From positions 1,612,001 to 1,676,000 of the forward strand of contig NZ_CP025430.1 of the NCBI RefSeq assembly GCF_002847445.1: a DNA stretch of 64,000 bases, written 5' to 3'. A program made the position numbers and the translations under genes. Shown in pieces: positions 16,373 through 25,692 of this stretch. This DNA comes from Paracoccus zhejiangensis (GTDB taxonomy: Bacteria; Pseudomonadota; Alphaproteobacteria; Rhodobacterales; Rhodobacteraceae). Numbering within the stretch: the stretch's first letter is position 1; each line of letters starts with the position of its first letter. The notes under the pieces are model-generated. The model did not search any database. It was not told where the DNA came from and saw nothing but the letters and a program-made list of their open reading frames with translations.

Positions 16373-16637
16373 CGGGGCAGTCCTGCGATAGGTCAGGGAA
16401 TGAGGGGCGGACCGGGGTCGGAACAGCGCGTGCCAGATTTTGGACGAGCTCAGGAGATAAATCCAGCCAGACCCTCACCCTGCATCGCGCGCCCCACTCC
16501 GAAGGTGCAACGCCAGCCCACATCTGCTATCCTCAGGCCAGAGGACGGTTCGGCCCGGTGGATCTGCGGGCGGAAGCCGGGTTCTCCGGCTGATGCCTCG
16601 ACCCGCCTCGGGCCCTCCAGAGAGGGAGGATGCAGCC

Positions 16638-17525
16638 ATGACCCGACAGACAATTGGAAACCCGCTGAGTTGGAGCGCGCAGAGCCTGGCCGGTATCGGT
16701 CGCGGCCTCGGCGAGGCCGTCGACGGAATCGGCAGCCACGCGATGACGCGACCCAAGATCAACCGGATCGGCCCGGCAGACCTGCGCGCGGCACTGCGCG
16801 CAGGGGCCAGCGACTTCGCCGCGCTGCGCTCGGACGTGATCGCGGCCATGGTGCTCTACCCGGTGATCGGCTTCATCCTTGCGGTCTGGACCTTCAATGC
16901 CGGGCAGGTGCACCTGCTCTTTCCTCTGGCGGCAGGCTTTCCGCTGATCGGGCCGGTCGCGGCCATCGGGCTTTACGAGATGAGCCGGCGGCGCGAAGAG
17001 GGCAAGGAGACCGACTGGCGCGCAGCCCTGTCCACGCTCAGGGGCCGGGTCCTTGGGCCGGTGCTGATGCTTGCGATGCTGCTGATGGCGATCTTCGTGC
17101 TCTGGCTTTTCGCCGCCCATGCGATCTGGGCCGCGACCCTTGGCCCCGAACCCTCGGTGGGCCTGCGCGCCTTCCTGCAGGACACTTTCAGCACCAGCGC
17201 GGGCTGGGCAATGATCGTCGTCGGGATGGGCGTCGGCTTCGTCTTCGCGGCGGTGGTGCTTTGCATCAGTCTCGTGTCCTTCCCGATGCTGATCGACCGT
17301 CCCGTGGGCGTCCCGGTGGCGCTGGCGACCTCGCTGGCGGTGGCGCGCGAGAACCCGGGTACCACTGCGCTCTGGGGGCTGGTCGTGGCCGTGGCGCTGT
17401 TGCTCGGCATGATCCCGTTCTTTGCAGGGTTGATCATCGTCCTGCCGATCCTTGGTCACGCGACCTGGCACCTCTATCGCCGGGCCGTCAGCTATCCCGA
17501 TCAGACGGCCCGCTCAGACGGCTGA
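16638..17525 (+). CDS. DUF2189 integral membrane protein
   Basis: A 295-residue membrane protein with about six hydrophobic segments. It has an N-terminal cytoplasmic stretch (to about residue 60, ending KINRIGPADLRAALRAGASDF), then YPVIGFILAVWTFN, FPLAAGFPLIGPVAAIGLYEMSRRREEGKE, and the C-terminal PGTTALWGLVVAVALLLGMIPFFAGLIIVLPILGHATWHLYRR typical of DUF2189. Function unknown. ATG 16638 was chosen because AGAGGGAGGA lies eight bases upstream. It is monocistronic. Confidence 0.82.
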   Translation: MTRQTIGNPLSWSAQSLAGIGRGLGEAVDGIGSHAMTRPKINRIGPADLRAALRAGASDFAALRSDVIAAMVLYPVIGFILAVWTFNAGQVHLLFPLAAGFPLIGPVAAIGLYEMSRRREEGKETDWRAALSTLRGRVLGPVLMLAMLLMAIFVLWLFAAHAIWAATLGPEPSVGLRAFLQDTFSTSAGWAMIVVGMGVGFVFAAVVLCISLVSFPMLIDRPVGVPVALATSLAVARENPGTTALWGLVVAVALLLGMIPFFAGLIIVLPILGHATWHLYRRAVSYPDQTARSDG

Positions 17526-17746
17526 GCCTGCGCGCAAACCCTGATCGAGAACGCCCCGCTTTCTGCCTGCCAATGGCCGAGGCAAGGAAGCGGGGTTGAT
17601 GCAGCAGGGCATCGCCTGCCCGTCTTCATCGAACGCGCCCTGCCCGTCTGCGGGCCACGCGATCACGATGGTATTCCAAAGCTGCAGGCTATATCCGCGA
17701 AGGATCAGCCAGCCCCGGCAGGGCCGCGATCAGCAAGGAGGGTATA

Positions 17747-18532
17747 ATGAGTATCCGCGTCACCGTTTTCGGCGAGAACGTCCATGAACAGAAAAGCAGG
17801 ATCGTCGCCTCAATCTATCCCGAGGGGATGCACCAGACCATCGCCGATGCGCTGAACACCGATCCCGGCATCAGCGCCGGAACGGTCACGCTGCAACAGC
17901 CCGAACACGGGCTGACCGCCGAGACGCTGGCCCAGACCGATGTGCTGTTCTGGTGGGGTCATGCCGCGCATGGCGAGGTCGAGGATGCGGTGGTCGAGCG
18001 GGTCTGCGATGCCGTCTGGTCCGGGATGGGCATGGTCTTCCTGCATTCGGCCCATTTCTCGAAGCCGTTCAAGCGGCTGATGGGCGCGCCCTGCAACCTG
18101 ACCTGGCGCGAGGCGGGCGAGCGCGAGCGGCTGTGGCTGACCTCGCCCAACCACCCCATCGCCGCCGGACTGCCCAACCATTTCGAGCTCGAGAACGAGG
18201 AGATGTATGGCGAGCCCTTCGGCGTGCCCGAACCGCTGGAAACGGTCTTCATCAGCTGGTTCGCCGGGGGCGAGGTGTTCCGCTCGGGCCTGACCTACAA
18301 GCGCGGCGCCGGCAATGTCTTCTATTTCCGCCCCGGCCACGAAACCTATCCCACCTATCACGACGCGAATGTGCAGACTGTCCTGCGGAACGCTGCACAT
18401 TGGGCCTACAACCCGGCGGCGCGTCTTGCCGATCCCAATGCCGCGCCGAATGTGCCGGTGACCGAGGCGCTGGAGCCGATCAAAGAACGCGGCCCGCGGC
18501 TGCATCAGGACGGCGAAGCGGGGTATCGCTGA
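17747..18532 (+). CDS. ThuA-domain protein (trehalose-utilisation-like)
   Basis: A 261-residue class I glutamine-amidotransferase-like fold. Visible parts are IRVTVFGENVHE, VLFWWGHAAHGEV, GMGMVFLHSAHFSKPF and VFYFRPGHETYPTYHDANVQTVLRNAAHWA. ThuA acts in trehalose/maltitol breakdown in Rhizobium, and ThuA proteins are often next to Gfo/Idh dehydrogenases (ThuB) as here. A strong AAGGAGGG lies before ATG 17747. The stop overlaps the next start as TGATG. The window's cluster with a TRAP transporter suggests uptake and oxidation of a sugar or sugar acid. Confidence 0.88.
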   Translation: MSIRVTVFGENVHEQKSRIVASIYPEGMHQTIADALNTDPGISAGTVTLQQPEHGLTAETLAQTDVLFWWGHAAHGEVEDAVVERVCDAVWSGMGMVFLHSAHFSKPFKRLMGAPCNLTWREAGERERLWLTSPNHPIAAGLPNHFELENEEMYGEPFGVPEPLETVFISWFAGGEVFRSGLTYKRGAGNVFYFRPGHETYPTYHDANVQTVLRNAAHWAYNPAARLADPNAAPNVPVTEALEPIKERGPRLHQDGEAGYR

Positions 18533-19593
18533 TGCAGAATGTCCGGCTTCTGATCCTTGGCACCGGCGGCATGGCCAGGAACCATGCCGATGGCTTTGCC
18601 AGGCTGCCCGGGGTCGAGATCGTTGCCGGCGTCGATACGCGGCCCGAACAGCTGCAGGCCTTCTGCCAGACCCACGGCATCGCCCATGGCTTTATCTCGC
18701 TGGACGAGGCGTTGGCCTGGGGCCAGTTCGACGCCGCCACCAATGTCACCCCCGATGCGGCCCATTTCGCCACCACCCTGCCGCTGATCGCGGCGGGCAA
18801 GCATGTGCTGTGCGAAAAGCCGCTGGCCACCAATGCGCGCGATGCCGAGGCCATGGCCCGTGCTGCCGCAGAGGCCGGCGTGGTGAACATGGTCAATCTG
18901 ACCTATCGCAATGTCCCGGCGCTGCAGCAGGCGGCGCGGATGGTTCAGGATGGGCAGATCGGCACGGTCCGCCATCTCGAGGCCTCCTATCTGCAAAGCT
19001 GGCTGACCCAGCCGGCCTGGGGCGACTGGAAGACCGAGGACCAATGGCTGTGGCGGCTGTCCACCGCGCATGGCTCCAAGGGCGTGCTGGGCGATGTCGG
19101 CATCCATATTCTCGACTTCGCCACCTTCATCGCCGGTCAGGACGTTGCCGATATCTCGTGCCGGCTGGCGACCTTCGACAAGGCGCCGGGCGGGCGGATC
19201 GGCGATTATGTGCTGGATGCAAATGACAGCGCGACCATGCAGCTGCGGCTGGCCAATGGCGCGCTTGGCACGGTTGCCGCGACCCGCTTTGCCAGCGGTC
19301 ATCTGAACGACCTGCGGCTGCGGATCTATGGCGACAGGGGCGGGCTGGAGGTGAGCTTCGAGAACGCCGTCAGCCGGCTGCGCGCCTGCCTGTCGCCAGA
19401 TCTCGAGGCGGCCCGCTGGCACGAGGTCGATTGCCCGCCGGTGCCGCCGATCTATACCCGCTTCATCGATGCGATCAGGGGTCAGGGCCCGGCCGAGCCC
19501 GATTTTGCCCGGGGTGCCGCGCTGCAGGTGCTGCTGGACCGCGCCGAGGCATCCGCGGCGCAGGAAGGCCGCGCGCTGGCAGTTCAGGGCTGA
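18532..19593 (+). CDS. Gfo/Idh/MocA family oxidoreductase
   Basis: A 353-residue NAD(P)-dependent sugar or polyol dehydrogenase. The Rossmann GxGxxA-like GTGGMARNHADGF is at residues 9-21, EKPLATNARDAEAMARAA is near residue 100 (catalytic-lysine motif EKP), and GVLGDVGIHILDFATFI is the conserved D-x3-H segment of the active site. The C-terminal half is the alpha/beta substrate domain. Overlap with thuA means coupled translation; together they resemble the ThuA-ThuB pair that makes and processes 3-keto sugars. The exact substrate is unknown. Confidence 0.9.
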   Translation: MQNVRLLILGTGGMARNHADGFARLPGVEIVAGVDTRPEQLQAFCQTHGIAHGFISLDEALAWGQFDAATNVTPDAAHFATTLPLIAAGKHVLCEKPLATNARDAEAMARAAAEAGVVNMVNLTYRNVPALQQAARMVQDGQIGTVRHLEASYLQSWLTQPAWGDWKTEDQWLWRLSTAHGSKGVLGDVGIHILDFATFIAGQDVADISCRLATFDKAPGGRIGDYVLDANDSATMQLRLANGALGTVAATRFASGHLNDLRLRIYGDRGGLEVSFENAVSRLRACLSPDLEAARWHEVDCPPVPPIYTRFIDAIRGQGPAEPDFARGAALQVLLDRAEASAAQEGRALAVQG

Positions 19594-19618
19594 GACCCCG
19601 GCTGCCGTCGACCTGCGG

Positions 19619-20326
19619 TCAGGCGCCCAGAACCTCCGGCCGCTCGTTGCGCAGCCGTGCCAGCAGATCGTCGATGCGCGACAGATGCCCGGTCATGGCC
19701 GCGACCGCCGCTTCCGCGTCGCGGTCACGCAGGGCGGCGAGGATCTGCCGGTGCTCGGCCAGCGCGTTTTCGGCATTATAGGGCAGCGACTGGTAGCGCG
19801 CCCGGTCCATATGGCCCTTCTTGTCCTTCACCAGCGTCCAGACGAATTCCAGCCCTGAAAAGGCGGCGATGTCATGGTGGAATTGCTCGTCGAGATGATG
19901 GAACTCGTCCCGCCGACCCGCATCGATCGCCGCTTGTTGACCGTCCAGCACCGCCGCGAGCCGGTCAAGCTGCGCCTCGCCAAGGCGCTGCGCGGCCTCG
20001 CGGATACAGGACAGCTCGAGCGACAGCCGGATGAATTTCGCCTGTCGGATCGCCTCTTCCGAGATCTGCGTGACGACGGTGGCGCGCTGCGGCCGGATCA
20101 GGATGAAGCCCAATTGCGAGAGCCGGTAGAACGCATCGCGCACAGGCTGGCGCGACACCCCCATCTGCGCCGCCACCTCGGCCTCGGACAGGCGCGCACC
20201 CGGCGGCAGGGTCAGATCGACAATCCGGTCGTAAAGCGCGTCATACACCTGTTCGGTCACCGTCGGCTGGCGGATCTCGTCCAGCGCCGGCAGGGCCGTC
20301 AGGGTGCTGCTGTCGGATTGCGGCAT
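19619..20326 (-). CDS. GntR-family regulator, FCD (FadR-type) effector domain
   Basis: A 235-residue transcription factor. The winged helix is at about residues 22-90 (VTEQVYDALYDRIVDLTLPPGARLSEAEVAAQMGVSRQPVRDAFYRL). The all-helical FCD domain follows with the metal-ligand pattern EFHHLDEQFHHDIAAFSG and EHRQILAALRDRDAEAAVAAMTGHL. It is convergent with the Gfo gene and divergent from dctP, so it probably controls the TRAP operon and perhaps the ThuA pair in response to the transported compound. Confidence 0.9.
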   Translation of the reverse strand: MPQSDSSTLTALPALDEIRQPTVTEQVYDALYDRIVDLTLPPGARLSEAEVAAQMGVSRQPVRDAFYRLSQLGFILIRPQRATVVTQISEEAIRQAKFIRLSLELSCIREAAQRLGEAQLDRLAAVLDGQQAAIDAGRRDEFHHLDEQFHHDIAAFSGLEFVWTLVKDKKGHMDRARYQSLPYNAENALAEHRQILAALRDRDAEAAVAAMTGHLSRIDDLLARLRNERPEVLGA

Positions 20327-20355
20327 CGTGAAACCCTCCCGGTTGACCCCGAATT

Positions 20356-20381
20356 ACAACTAGCATATTAGATGATTAGAA
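20356..20381. promoter_or_regulatory. Candidate GntR operator between the regulator and dctP
   Basis: An AT-rich patch in GC-rich surroundings contains the imperfect palindrome CTAGCATATTAG (20360-20371) followed by GATGATTAG. It lies 30 bases upstream of the regulator start and about 125 bases upstream of dctP, where an autoregulatory FCD site is expected. Assigned by position and symmetry only. Confidence 0.4.
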
Positions 20382-20504
20382 GGACCGCAAGTCGAACCGG
20401 GAGAATCGATGGCGCTGACGAGGGAGGTTCGACCAGCGCCGGGAATGTGCCGGATGCCAGCCCGCAGGGAACCAGCGGCTTCAAGATCACCAAGGGAGGA
20501 ACAC

Positions 20505-21491
20505 ATGAAGTACATTACATCGACTCTGGCGGGGCTCTTGGCCTCGGCCGCACTTGTCTCGGCCGCCGCTGCGGCGGATTGCGAGGTGACCCTGCGGTCA
20601 TCGGACACCCATCCCGACGGCTACCCGACTGTCGAGGGGGTCAAGGCCATGGCCGAAGAGGTCAAGACCAAGACCGAGGGCCGCATCTGCATCGAGGTTT
20701 TCCCTTCGTCGCAGTTGGGCGAGGAAAAGGACACGATCGAACAGACCCAGTTCGGCGTGATCGACATGGTTCGCGCCTCGTTCGGCTCGTTCAACGACAT
20801 CGTGCCGGTGACGCAGCTGCTGTCCCTGCCCTATCTGTTCCGTTCGGAAGACCACCTGCATAACGTCATGGACGGCCCGATCGGCGAGGAGATCGGCAAG
20901 TCCTTCGAGGAGCGCGACCTGGTGGCGCTGGCCTATTACGACGGTGGCGCCCGCAGCTTCTACAATTCGCAGAAGCCCATCGCCTCGATCGAGGATCTGA
21001 AGGGCATGAAGTTCCGTGTCATGCAGAACGATGTCTTCGTCGACATGATGGCCGCGCTTGGCGCCAACGCGACGCCGATGCCCTATGGCGAGGTCTATTC
21101 GGCGATCCAGACCGGGGTCATCGACGGGGCCGAGAACAACTATCCCAGCTATGACAGTTCGGGTCATGCCGAGGTAGCCAAGTACTACACGCTGGACCAG
21201 CATCTGATGGTGCCGGAACTGGTGGCGATCTCGAAGGCAAGCTGGGACAAGCTGACCCCCGAGGATCAGGCGATCCTGCGCGAGGCCGCGCGCAATTCGG
21301 CGACCGTGCAGCGGCAATTGTGGGCCGATCAGGAAAAGGCCTCGGAAGAGAAGGTCGTGGCCGCCGGTGCCGAGATCATCAAGGACATCGACAAGACCCC
21401 GTTCATCGAGGCGATGGTGCCGGTCTACGACAAATACGTGACCACGCCCGAAGCCAAGGACCTGGTCGAGCGCATCCAGGCGACCGAGTAA
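20505..21491 (+). CDS. dctP: TRAP transporter substrate-binding protein
   Basis: A periplasmic solute receptor of 328 residues. The signal peptide is [24 protein letters not shown]. Mature-protein motifs typical of DctP are [88 protein letters not shown] (the carboxylate-binding arginine in KFRVM) and [21 protein letters not shown] precedes the ATG. It binds an organic anion, likely a sugar acid or C4-type acid, and passes it to DctQM. Confidence 0.93.
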   Translation: MKYITSTLAGLLASAALVSAAAAADCEVTLRSSDTHPDGYPTVEGVKAMAEEVKTKTEGRICIEVFPSSQLGEEKDTIEQTQFGVIDMVRASFGSFNDIVPVTQLLSLPYLFRSEDHLHNVMDGPIGEEIGKSFEERDLVALAYYDGGARSFYNSQKPIASIEDLKGMKFRVMQNDVFVDMMAALGANATPMPYGEVYSAIQTGVIDGAENNYPSYDSSGHAEVAKYYTLDQHLMVPELVAISKASWDKLTPEDQAILREAARNSATVQRQLWADQEKASEEKVVAAGAEIIKDIDKTPFIEAMVPVYDKYVTTPEAKDLVERIQATE

Positions 21492-21498
21492 ACGACCC

Positions 21499-21525
21499 GA
21501 CCGCTCGCCCCTCCGGCGGGCGGTC
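21499..21525 (+). terminator. Intra-operon hairpin between dctP and dctQ
   Basis: GACCGCTCGCC and GGCGGGCGGTC form an 11-bp stem (one mismatch) around CCTCC, directly after the dctP stop and without a T run. In binding-protein operons such hairpins protect the first gene's mRNA and lower permease expression; that role is inferred. Confidence 0.6.
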
Positions 21526-21549
21526 ACATCCTGCAGGGGAGCTCGCCCG

Positions 21550-22143
21550 ATGCGCGACGGAATGCTGAAACTGGCCGAGCAGACCGGGTGGATCGCCCGC
21601 GCCGGCTTGTGGGTCGCGGGGATCGGGCTGGTCCTGATGACCGCCTTCGTCTTTGCCCAGGTTTTCTATCGCTATGTCATCGGCTCCAGCCTGTTCTGGG
21701 CCGAGCCGGCCAGCGTCATGCTGATGGGCTGGTTCATCTTCATCGGCGCGGCGGTGGGCGTGAAGGAGGGCTATCACCTTTCCTTCGACGTGGGGTTGAT
21801 GCTGGTGCCGGACAGCTGGCGCCCGTGGTTCCACAGCCTTTCGGACCTCGTCGTCGCCGCCTTCGGCTTCGGCATGAGCTGGTATGGCTGGCAACTGGCC
21901 GCCAAGGCGGCAAGCGGCGTCATCCCCGGCCTCGGCATCTCGCGCATCTGGGATTTCGCCCCGGTGATCGGCGGCGGTGTGCTGCTGATCCTGTTCTCGG
22001 CCGAGCGCATCCTGCGCCGCGCCGCCGGCCTGAAGACCGTGCGCTTTGGCGAGCTGGACGATGCCGCGGACGGATTGATCGACGCCCATGCCCAAGGCCC
22101 GGAGGCCAGGGACATGCTGAACACGCATCACGACAAGGGTTAG
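21550..22143 (+). CDS. dctQ: TRAP transporter small permease
   Basis: A 197-residue membrane protein with four hydrophobic helices. It contains the family pattern FAQVFYRYVIGSSLFWAEPASVMLMGWFIFIGAAVGVKEGYHLSFD, with the conserved WAEE/P motif. It forms the membrane complex with DctM. ATG 21550 follows GGGGAGCTCGCCCG. The stop is four bases before the dctM start, so the two are coupled. Confidence 0.93.
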   Translation: MRDGMLKLAEQTGWIARAGLWVAGIGLVLMTAFVFAQVFYRYVIGSSLFWAEPASVMLMGWFIFIGAAVGVKEGYHLSFDVGLMLVPDSWRPWFHSLSDLVVAAFGFGMSWYGWQLAAKAASGVIPGLGISRIWDFAPVIGGGVLLILFSAERILRRAAGLKTVRFGELDDAADGLIDAHAQGPEARDMLNTHHDKG

Positions 22144-22147
22144 GGCG

Positions 22148-23428
22148 ATGGAATACTGGATCCTCTTCGGCAGCTTCTCCTTCCTTTTGCTCATCGGCAC
22201 GCCGGTCGCCTTCTGCCTTGGCGCCGCGAGCTTCTTTACCGTGCTCTACCTGGGGCTGCCGCCGGTGGTGGTGTTCCAGCGGCTGAATTCGGGCATCTCG
22301 GTCTTTGCGCTGATGGCCATTCCCTTCTTCATCTATTCCGGCGACCTGATGGTCCGGGGCGACATTGCCCGGCGACTGGTGGCGCTGGCCGGGGCGCTGG
22401 TCGGCCATCTGCGCGGCGGGCTGGGGCAGGTGAACATCATGGCCTCGCTGATGTTCGGCGGCGTCTCGGGCTCGGCGGCGGCCGATGCCTCGGCGGTCGG
22501 CGGGCTGATGGTGCCGCAGATGAAGAAGCGCGGCTATGACGTCGATTACGCGGTCAACATCACCGTGGTCAGCTCGATCATCGCGCTGATGATCCCGCCC
22601 TCGCACAACATGATCATCTATTCGATCGCGGCCGGTGGCCGGCTGTCGATCGCCGATCTCTTCACCGCCGGCATCCTGCCCGGGCTGCTGCTGGCCGCCC
22701 TGCTGATGGTCGCCGCATGGTATGTTGCCCGCAAGCGCGGCTATCCGACCGATCCCTTCCCCGGCCTCGCCATGATGGGCCATCTCTTCGTCTCGGCCCT
22801 GCCCGGCCTGATCCTGATCGCCATCATCTTCGGCGGCGTCCGCTCGGGCGTGTTCACTGCCTCGGAATCTTCGAACATCGCCGTGGTCTATGCGCTGCTG
22901 GTCACCGCGCTGGTCTATCGCAGCCTGCCCTGGGCCGAGTTCGTCGAGGCCACCAAGGGCGCAGTGCGGACCACCTCGATGGTGCTTCTGGTGATCGGCT
23001 GCGCCGCCTGCTTCGGCTGGCTTCTGGCCTATCTCAAGGTGCCGGCGCAGCTGGTCGCACTTCTGGAAAGCGTGTCGGACAACCCGCTGGTGATCCTGCT
23101 TCTGATGAACGTGATCCTGCTGATCCTCGGCACCTTCATGGACATGTCGCCGCTGATCGTCATCACCACGCCGATCTTCCTGCCGGTGGCCCAGGCCTTT
23201 GGCGTCGATCCGGTGCATTTCGGGGTGATCCTGATCCTGAACCTCGGGATCGGTCTCTGCACCCCGCCGGTGGGGGCGGTTCTGTTCGTCGGCTGCGCCG
23301 TCGGGCGGATCAGCATCTGGCAGGCGATGCGGACGATCTGGCCCTTCTATGGCGCGGCCTTCGTGGCGCTGATGCTGGTCACCTACATCCCCGCTTTGTC
23401 GCTGTGGCTGCCCTCGGTCTTCCGCTGA
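22148..23428 (+). CDS. dctM: TRAP transporter large permease
   Basis: A 426-residue elevator-type sodium symporter subunit with about twelve membrane segments. Typical DctM motifs are GTPVAFCLG, PFFIYSGDLMVRGDIARRLVALAGALVGHLRGGLGQVNIMASLMFGGVSGSAAADASAVG, MIPPSHNMIIYSIAAGG, and the C-terminal LNLGIGLCTPPVGAVLFVG (sodium site region). It ends the DctPQM unit. Confidence 0.95.
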   Translation: MEYWILFGSFSFLLLIGTPVAFCLGAASFFTVLYLGLPPVVVFQRLNSGISVFALMAIPFFIYSGDLMVRGDIARRLVALAGALVGHLRGGLGQVNIMASLMFGGVSGSAAADASAVGGLMVPQMKKRGYDVDYAVNITVVSSIIALMIPPSHNMIIYSIAAGGRLSIADLFTAGILPGLLLAALLMVAAWYVARKRGYPTDPFPGLAMMGHLFVSALPGLILIAIIFGGVRSGVFTASESSNIAVVYALLVTALVYRSLPWAEFVEATKGAVRTTSMVLLVIGCAACFGWLLAYLKVPAQLVALLESVSDNPLVILLLMNVILLILGTFMDMSPLIVITTPIFLPVAQAFGVDPVHFGVILILNLGIGLCTPPVGAVLFVGCAVGRISIWQAMRTIWPFYGAAFVALMLVTYIPALSLWLPSVFR

Positions 23429-23489
23429 GCCCGCTTCCTGCGTCACCCTGCCCCTTGCGGGGCCGGGTGATTGCACCCAGATTGCCGCC

Positions 23490-23888
23490 ATGCTGTCCCG
23501 TTTCGACATCACTGCCGAGCAGATCGACCGCGTGGTCGCGGTCTTCTATGCCGCGATCCGCCGGCACGAGGTTCTGGGCCCGGTCTTTGGCGGTCATGTG
23601 AGGGACTGGCCAAGCCACGAGGCCAAGATCGCCAGCTTCTGGAAGAAGGCGATCCTCTACCAGCCGGGCTATGACGGCAATCCGATGCAGGTGCATATGG
23701 CGGCGGGCGATGTGCGTCCCGAGCATTTCGCCATCTGGCTGGCGTTGTTCGACGAGACGCTGCGCCGGACGCTGACGCCCGAGCCTGCCGCGCAATGGTC
23801 GGCGCTGGCCCATCGCATCGGTCGCGGGCTGCGCCTTGGGGTCGAGGATCTGGCTCGGCCGGCCAGCAGCATTCCCAGCCTTCGGTGA
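23490..23888 (+). CDS. Group III truncated haemoglobin
   Basis: A 132-residue small globin of the 2/2 fold. ITAEQIDRVVAVFYAAIRRHEVLGPVF is the A/B-helix region, W-containing IASFWKKAILYQPGYDGNPMQVHMAAG matches the E/F region with the conserved proximal-histidine segment (LRPEHFAIWLALFDETL has the group III H-F pattern). Oxygen or NO chemistry is likely but not shown. Standing 61 bp behind dctM it may be cotranscribed with the TRAP genes or have its own promoter. Confidence 0.85.
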   Translation: MLSRFDITAEQIDRVVAVFYAAIRRHEVLGPVFGGHVRDWPSHEAKIASFWKKAILYQPGYDGNPMQVHMAAGDVRPEHFAIWLALFDETLRRTLTPEPAAQWSALAHRIGRGLRLGVEDLARPASSIPSLR

Positions 23889-23899
23889 TCCAGCCTGCG

Positions 23900-24550
23900 C
23901 TAGCCGCGACTGCGCGGCGGACGCGGGCGATAGACCGGCAGCATCCAGCCCCAGAGCATACTGCCGGCGCGCAGGACGAAGGTGACGACGCCGCAGATCC
24001 ACAGGCATTCGGCCTTGCCAAGGCCGAGCCAGACCAGCCCGACGGCGGCCGTCGCCCCGCCAAAGGCGGCGGTGAGGTACAGTTCGCCCTGCTTCAACCC
24101 CAGGGGCACCTCGTTGCCCACCACATCCCGCATCAGCCCGCCGAAGGTGCCGGTGATGACGCCCATGATGATGATGACGATGGGATGCACCCCGGCGGCC
24201 ATGGCGACGCCGACACCCGCGGGCACGGCCACCGACAGCGCAAGCGCATCGAGCCACAACAGCACGCGATAGCGGCTTTCCATCAGATGCGCGGTCCAGA
24301 AGACCACCATCGCCGCCGTCGCGGTCAGGATGACAAAGCTCGGACGCGCCACCCAGAAGACCGCATCGCGGTTCAGCAGCAGGTCGCGCAGCGTGCCACC
24401 GCCCACGGCGGTCATTGTTGCCATGAAGATGAAGCCGACCGGATCAAGCTGCTGCCGGCTGGCCACCAGCGCCCCGGTCAGCGCGAAGATCAGCACCGAA
24501 GCGTAATCCAGCACCCAGACCAGCGTTGACAGGTTGGCAGCGAAATTCAC
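23900..24550 (-). CDS. Trimeric intracellular cation channel family (UPF0126) protein
   Basis: A 216-residue membrane protein with seven hydrophobic segments made of two repeated halves, each with the glycine-rich motif: [20 protein letters not shown] in the first and [19 protein letters not shown] in the second. This matches bacterial TRIC-type K+ channels. The GTG start at 24550 overlaps the rnhA stop as GTGA, so it is coupled to rnhA. Confidence 0.9.
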   Translation of the reverse strand: MNFAANLSTLVWVLDYASVLIFALTGALVASRQQLDPVGFIFMATMTAVGGGTLRDLLLNRDAVFWVARPSFVILTATAAMVVFWTAHLMESRYRVLLWLDALALSVAVPAGVGVAMAAGVHPIVIIIMGVITGTFGGLMRDVVGNEVPLGLKQGELYLTAAFGGATAAVGLVWLGLGKAECLWICGVVTFVLRAGSMLWGWMLPVYRPRPPRSRG

Positions 24551-24996
24551 TTGAAGGGCTCCATCCCGGCCCGCGCCAGCTCATCGGCATGTTCGTTCTC
24601 GGCATGGCCGGCATGGCCCTTGATCCATTCCCACCGCACCTGGTGGCGGGCCTGCGCCTCGTCCAGCCGGCGCCAGAGATCCTCGTTCTTCACCGGCTTG
24701 CGCGCCGCGGTGCGCCAGCCGTTCTTCTTCCAGCCATGGATCCAGCCGGTCACGCCGTTCTTCACATAAGCGCTGTCGGTGGTGATGGTGATCTGGCTGG
24801 GCCGGGTCAGCGCCTCGAGCGCGGCGATCGCGGCCATCAATTCCATGCGGTTGTTGGTGGTGTCGGCCTCGCCGCCCTTCAGCTCGCGTTCCTTGACGAC
24901 CTCGTCGCCCTTCATGGCGCGCATCAGCACGCCCCAGCCCCCGGGGCCGGGGTTGCCGCTGCAGGCCCCGTCGGTCCAGGCAAAGAGATCGCTCAT
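24547..24996 (-). CDS. rnhA: Ribonuclease HI
   Basis: Removes RNA from RNA-DNA hybrids. The 149-residue enzyme has all four active-site acids: D9 ([14 protein letters not shown]), E52 (NNRMELMA), D74 ([11 protein letters not shown]) and D138 (EHADELA), plus the GHAGHAENE loop and the basic [10 protein letters not shown] handle. ATG 24996 fits the homologues' start; upstream in-frame codons would add a non-conserved tail. Confidence 0.97.
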   Translation of the reverse strand: MSDLFAWTDGACSGNPGPGGWGVLMRAMKGDEVVKERELKGGEADTTNNRMELMAAIAALEALTRPSQITITTDSAYVKNGVTGWIHGWKKNGWRTAARKPVKNEDLWRRLDEAQARHQVRWEWIKGHAGHAENEHADELARAGMEPFK

Positions 24997-25027
24997 GCGC
25001 TCGTGCCAGCCGTGAAAGTGCGCGCGA

Positions 25028-25639
25028 TCATCCGTGCAAGCCCTTGTAACCCGGCATGGATGCCATCCGGTCGGCCCATGCGCTGATCCCGGGGAATCGG
25101 TCCATGGCATAGCCGCCGCGCGTTCCGGCGGTGTGGGTATAGGCATAGAGGCAGATATCGGCCAAGCTGATCTCGCTCCCTGCCAGCCAGTCCGAGACGG
25201 CCAGCTGCCGCTCCATCACCTCGAGCACGGTATGGCCGCGCTCCAGAAGTTCGGCCAACCGCGCAGGCGTCGCATCGGCGGCGCGATGGGGATAGTTCAA
25301 GAGCGCCTGCCGCACGGCGATGACCGGCTCGTGATTGTACTGTTCCCAGAACATCCAGCCCAGCATCTGCGCCCGGACCACCGGGCTGTCGGGCATGAAG
25401 TTCGAGCCTTCGCCCAGATACCACAGGATCGCGTTCGACTCGGCCAGCTGAGTGCCGTCGCGCAGCGACAGGACCGGCACCTTGCCATAAGGCAGCGCAC
25501 CTGCAAGCTTGGCCTCGGCCAAAGCGGGCGAGCCGTATTCGCAATCGATCACCTCGACCCGCCGCCCGGTCAGGGCGAGGAGGAGCCTGATCTTGTAGCT
25601 GTTTCCCGAGGAGGGCATGGAATAGAGACGCAAGTTCAT
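25028..25639 (-). CDS. Glutathione S-transferase family protein
   Basis: A 203-residue two-domain protein. The thioredoxin-like half (residues 1-80) includes [19 protein letters not shown] with a serine-rich active-site region and the glutathione-contacting [27 protein letters not shown]. The helical C-terminal domain includes [18 protein letters not shown] 25639 is preferred to GTG 25642. It lies between rnhA and ispH on the same strand with short gaps. The electrophile is unknown. Confidence 0.9.
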   Translation of the reverse strand: MNLRLYSMPSSGNSYKIRLLLALTGRRVEVIDCEYGSPALAEAKLAGALPYGKVPVLSLRDGTQLAESNAILWYLGEGSNFMPDSPVVRAQMLGWMFWEQYNHEPVIAVRQALLNYPHRAADATPARLAELLERGHTVLEVMERQLAVSDWLAGSEISLADICLYAYTHTAGTRGGYAMDRFPGISAWADRMASMPGYKGLHG

Positions 25640-25692
25640 CACCCCTGCATTGGTCAGAATGATCCCGAAATCCGGGCCGCAGCTTGCCCGGT

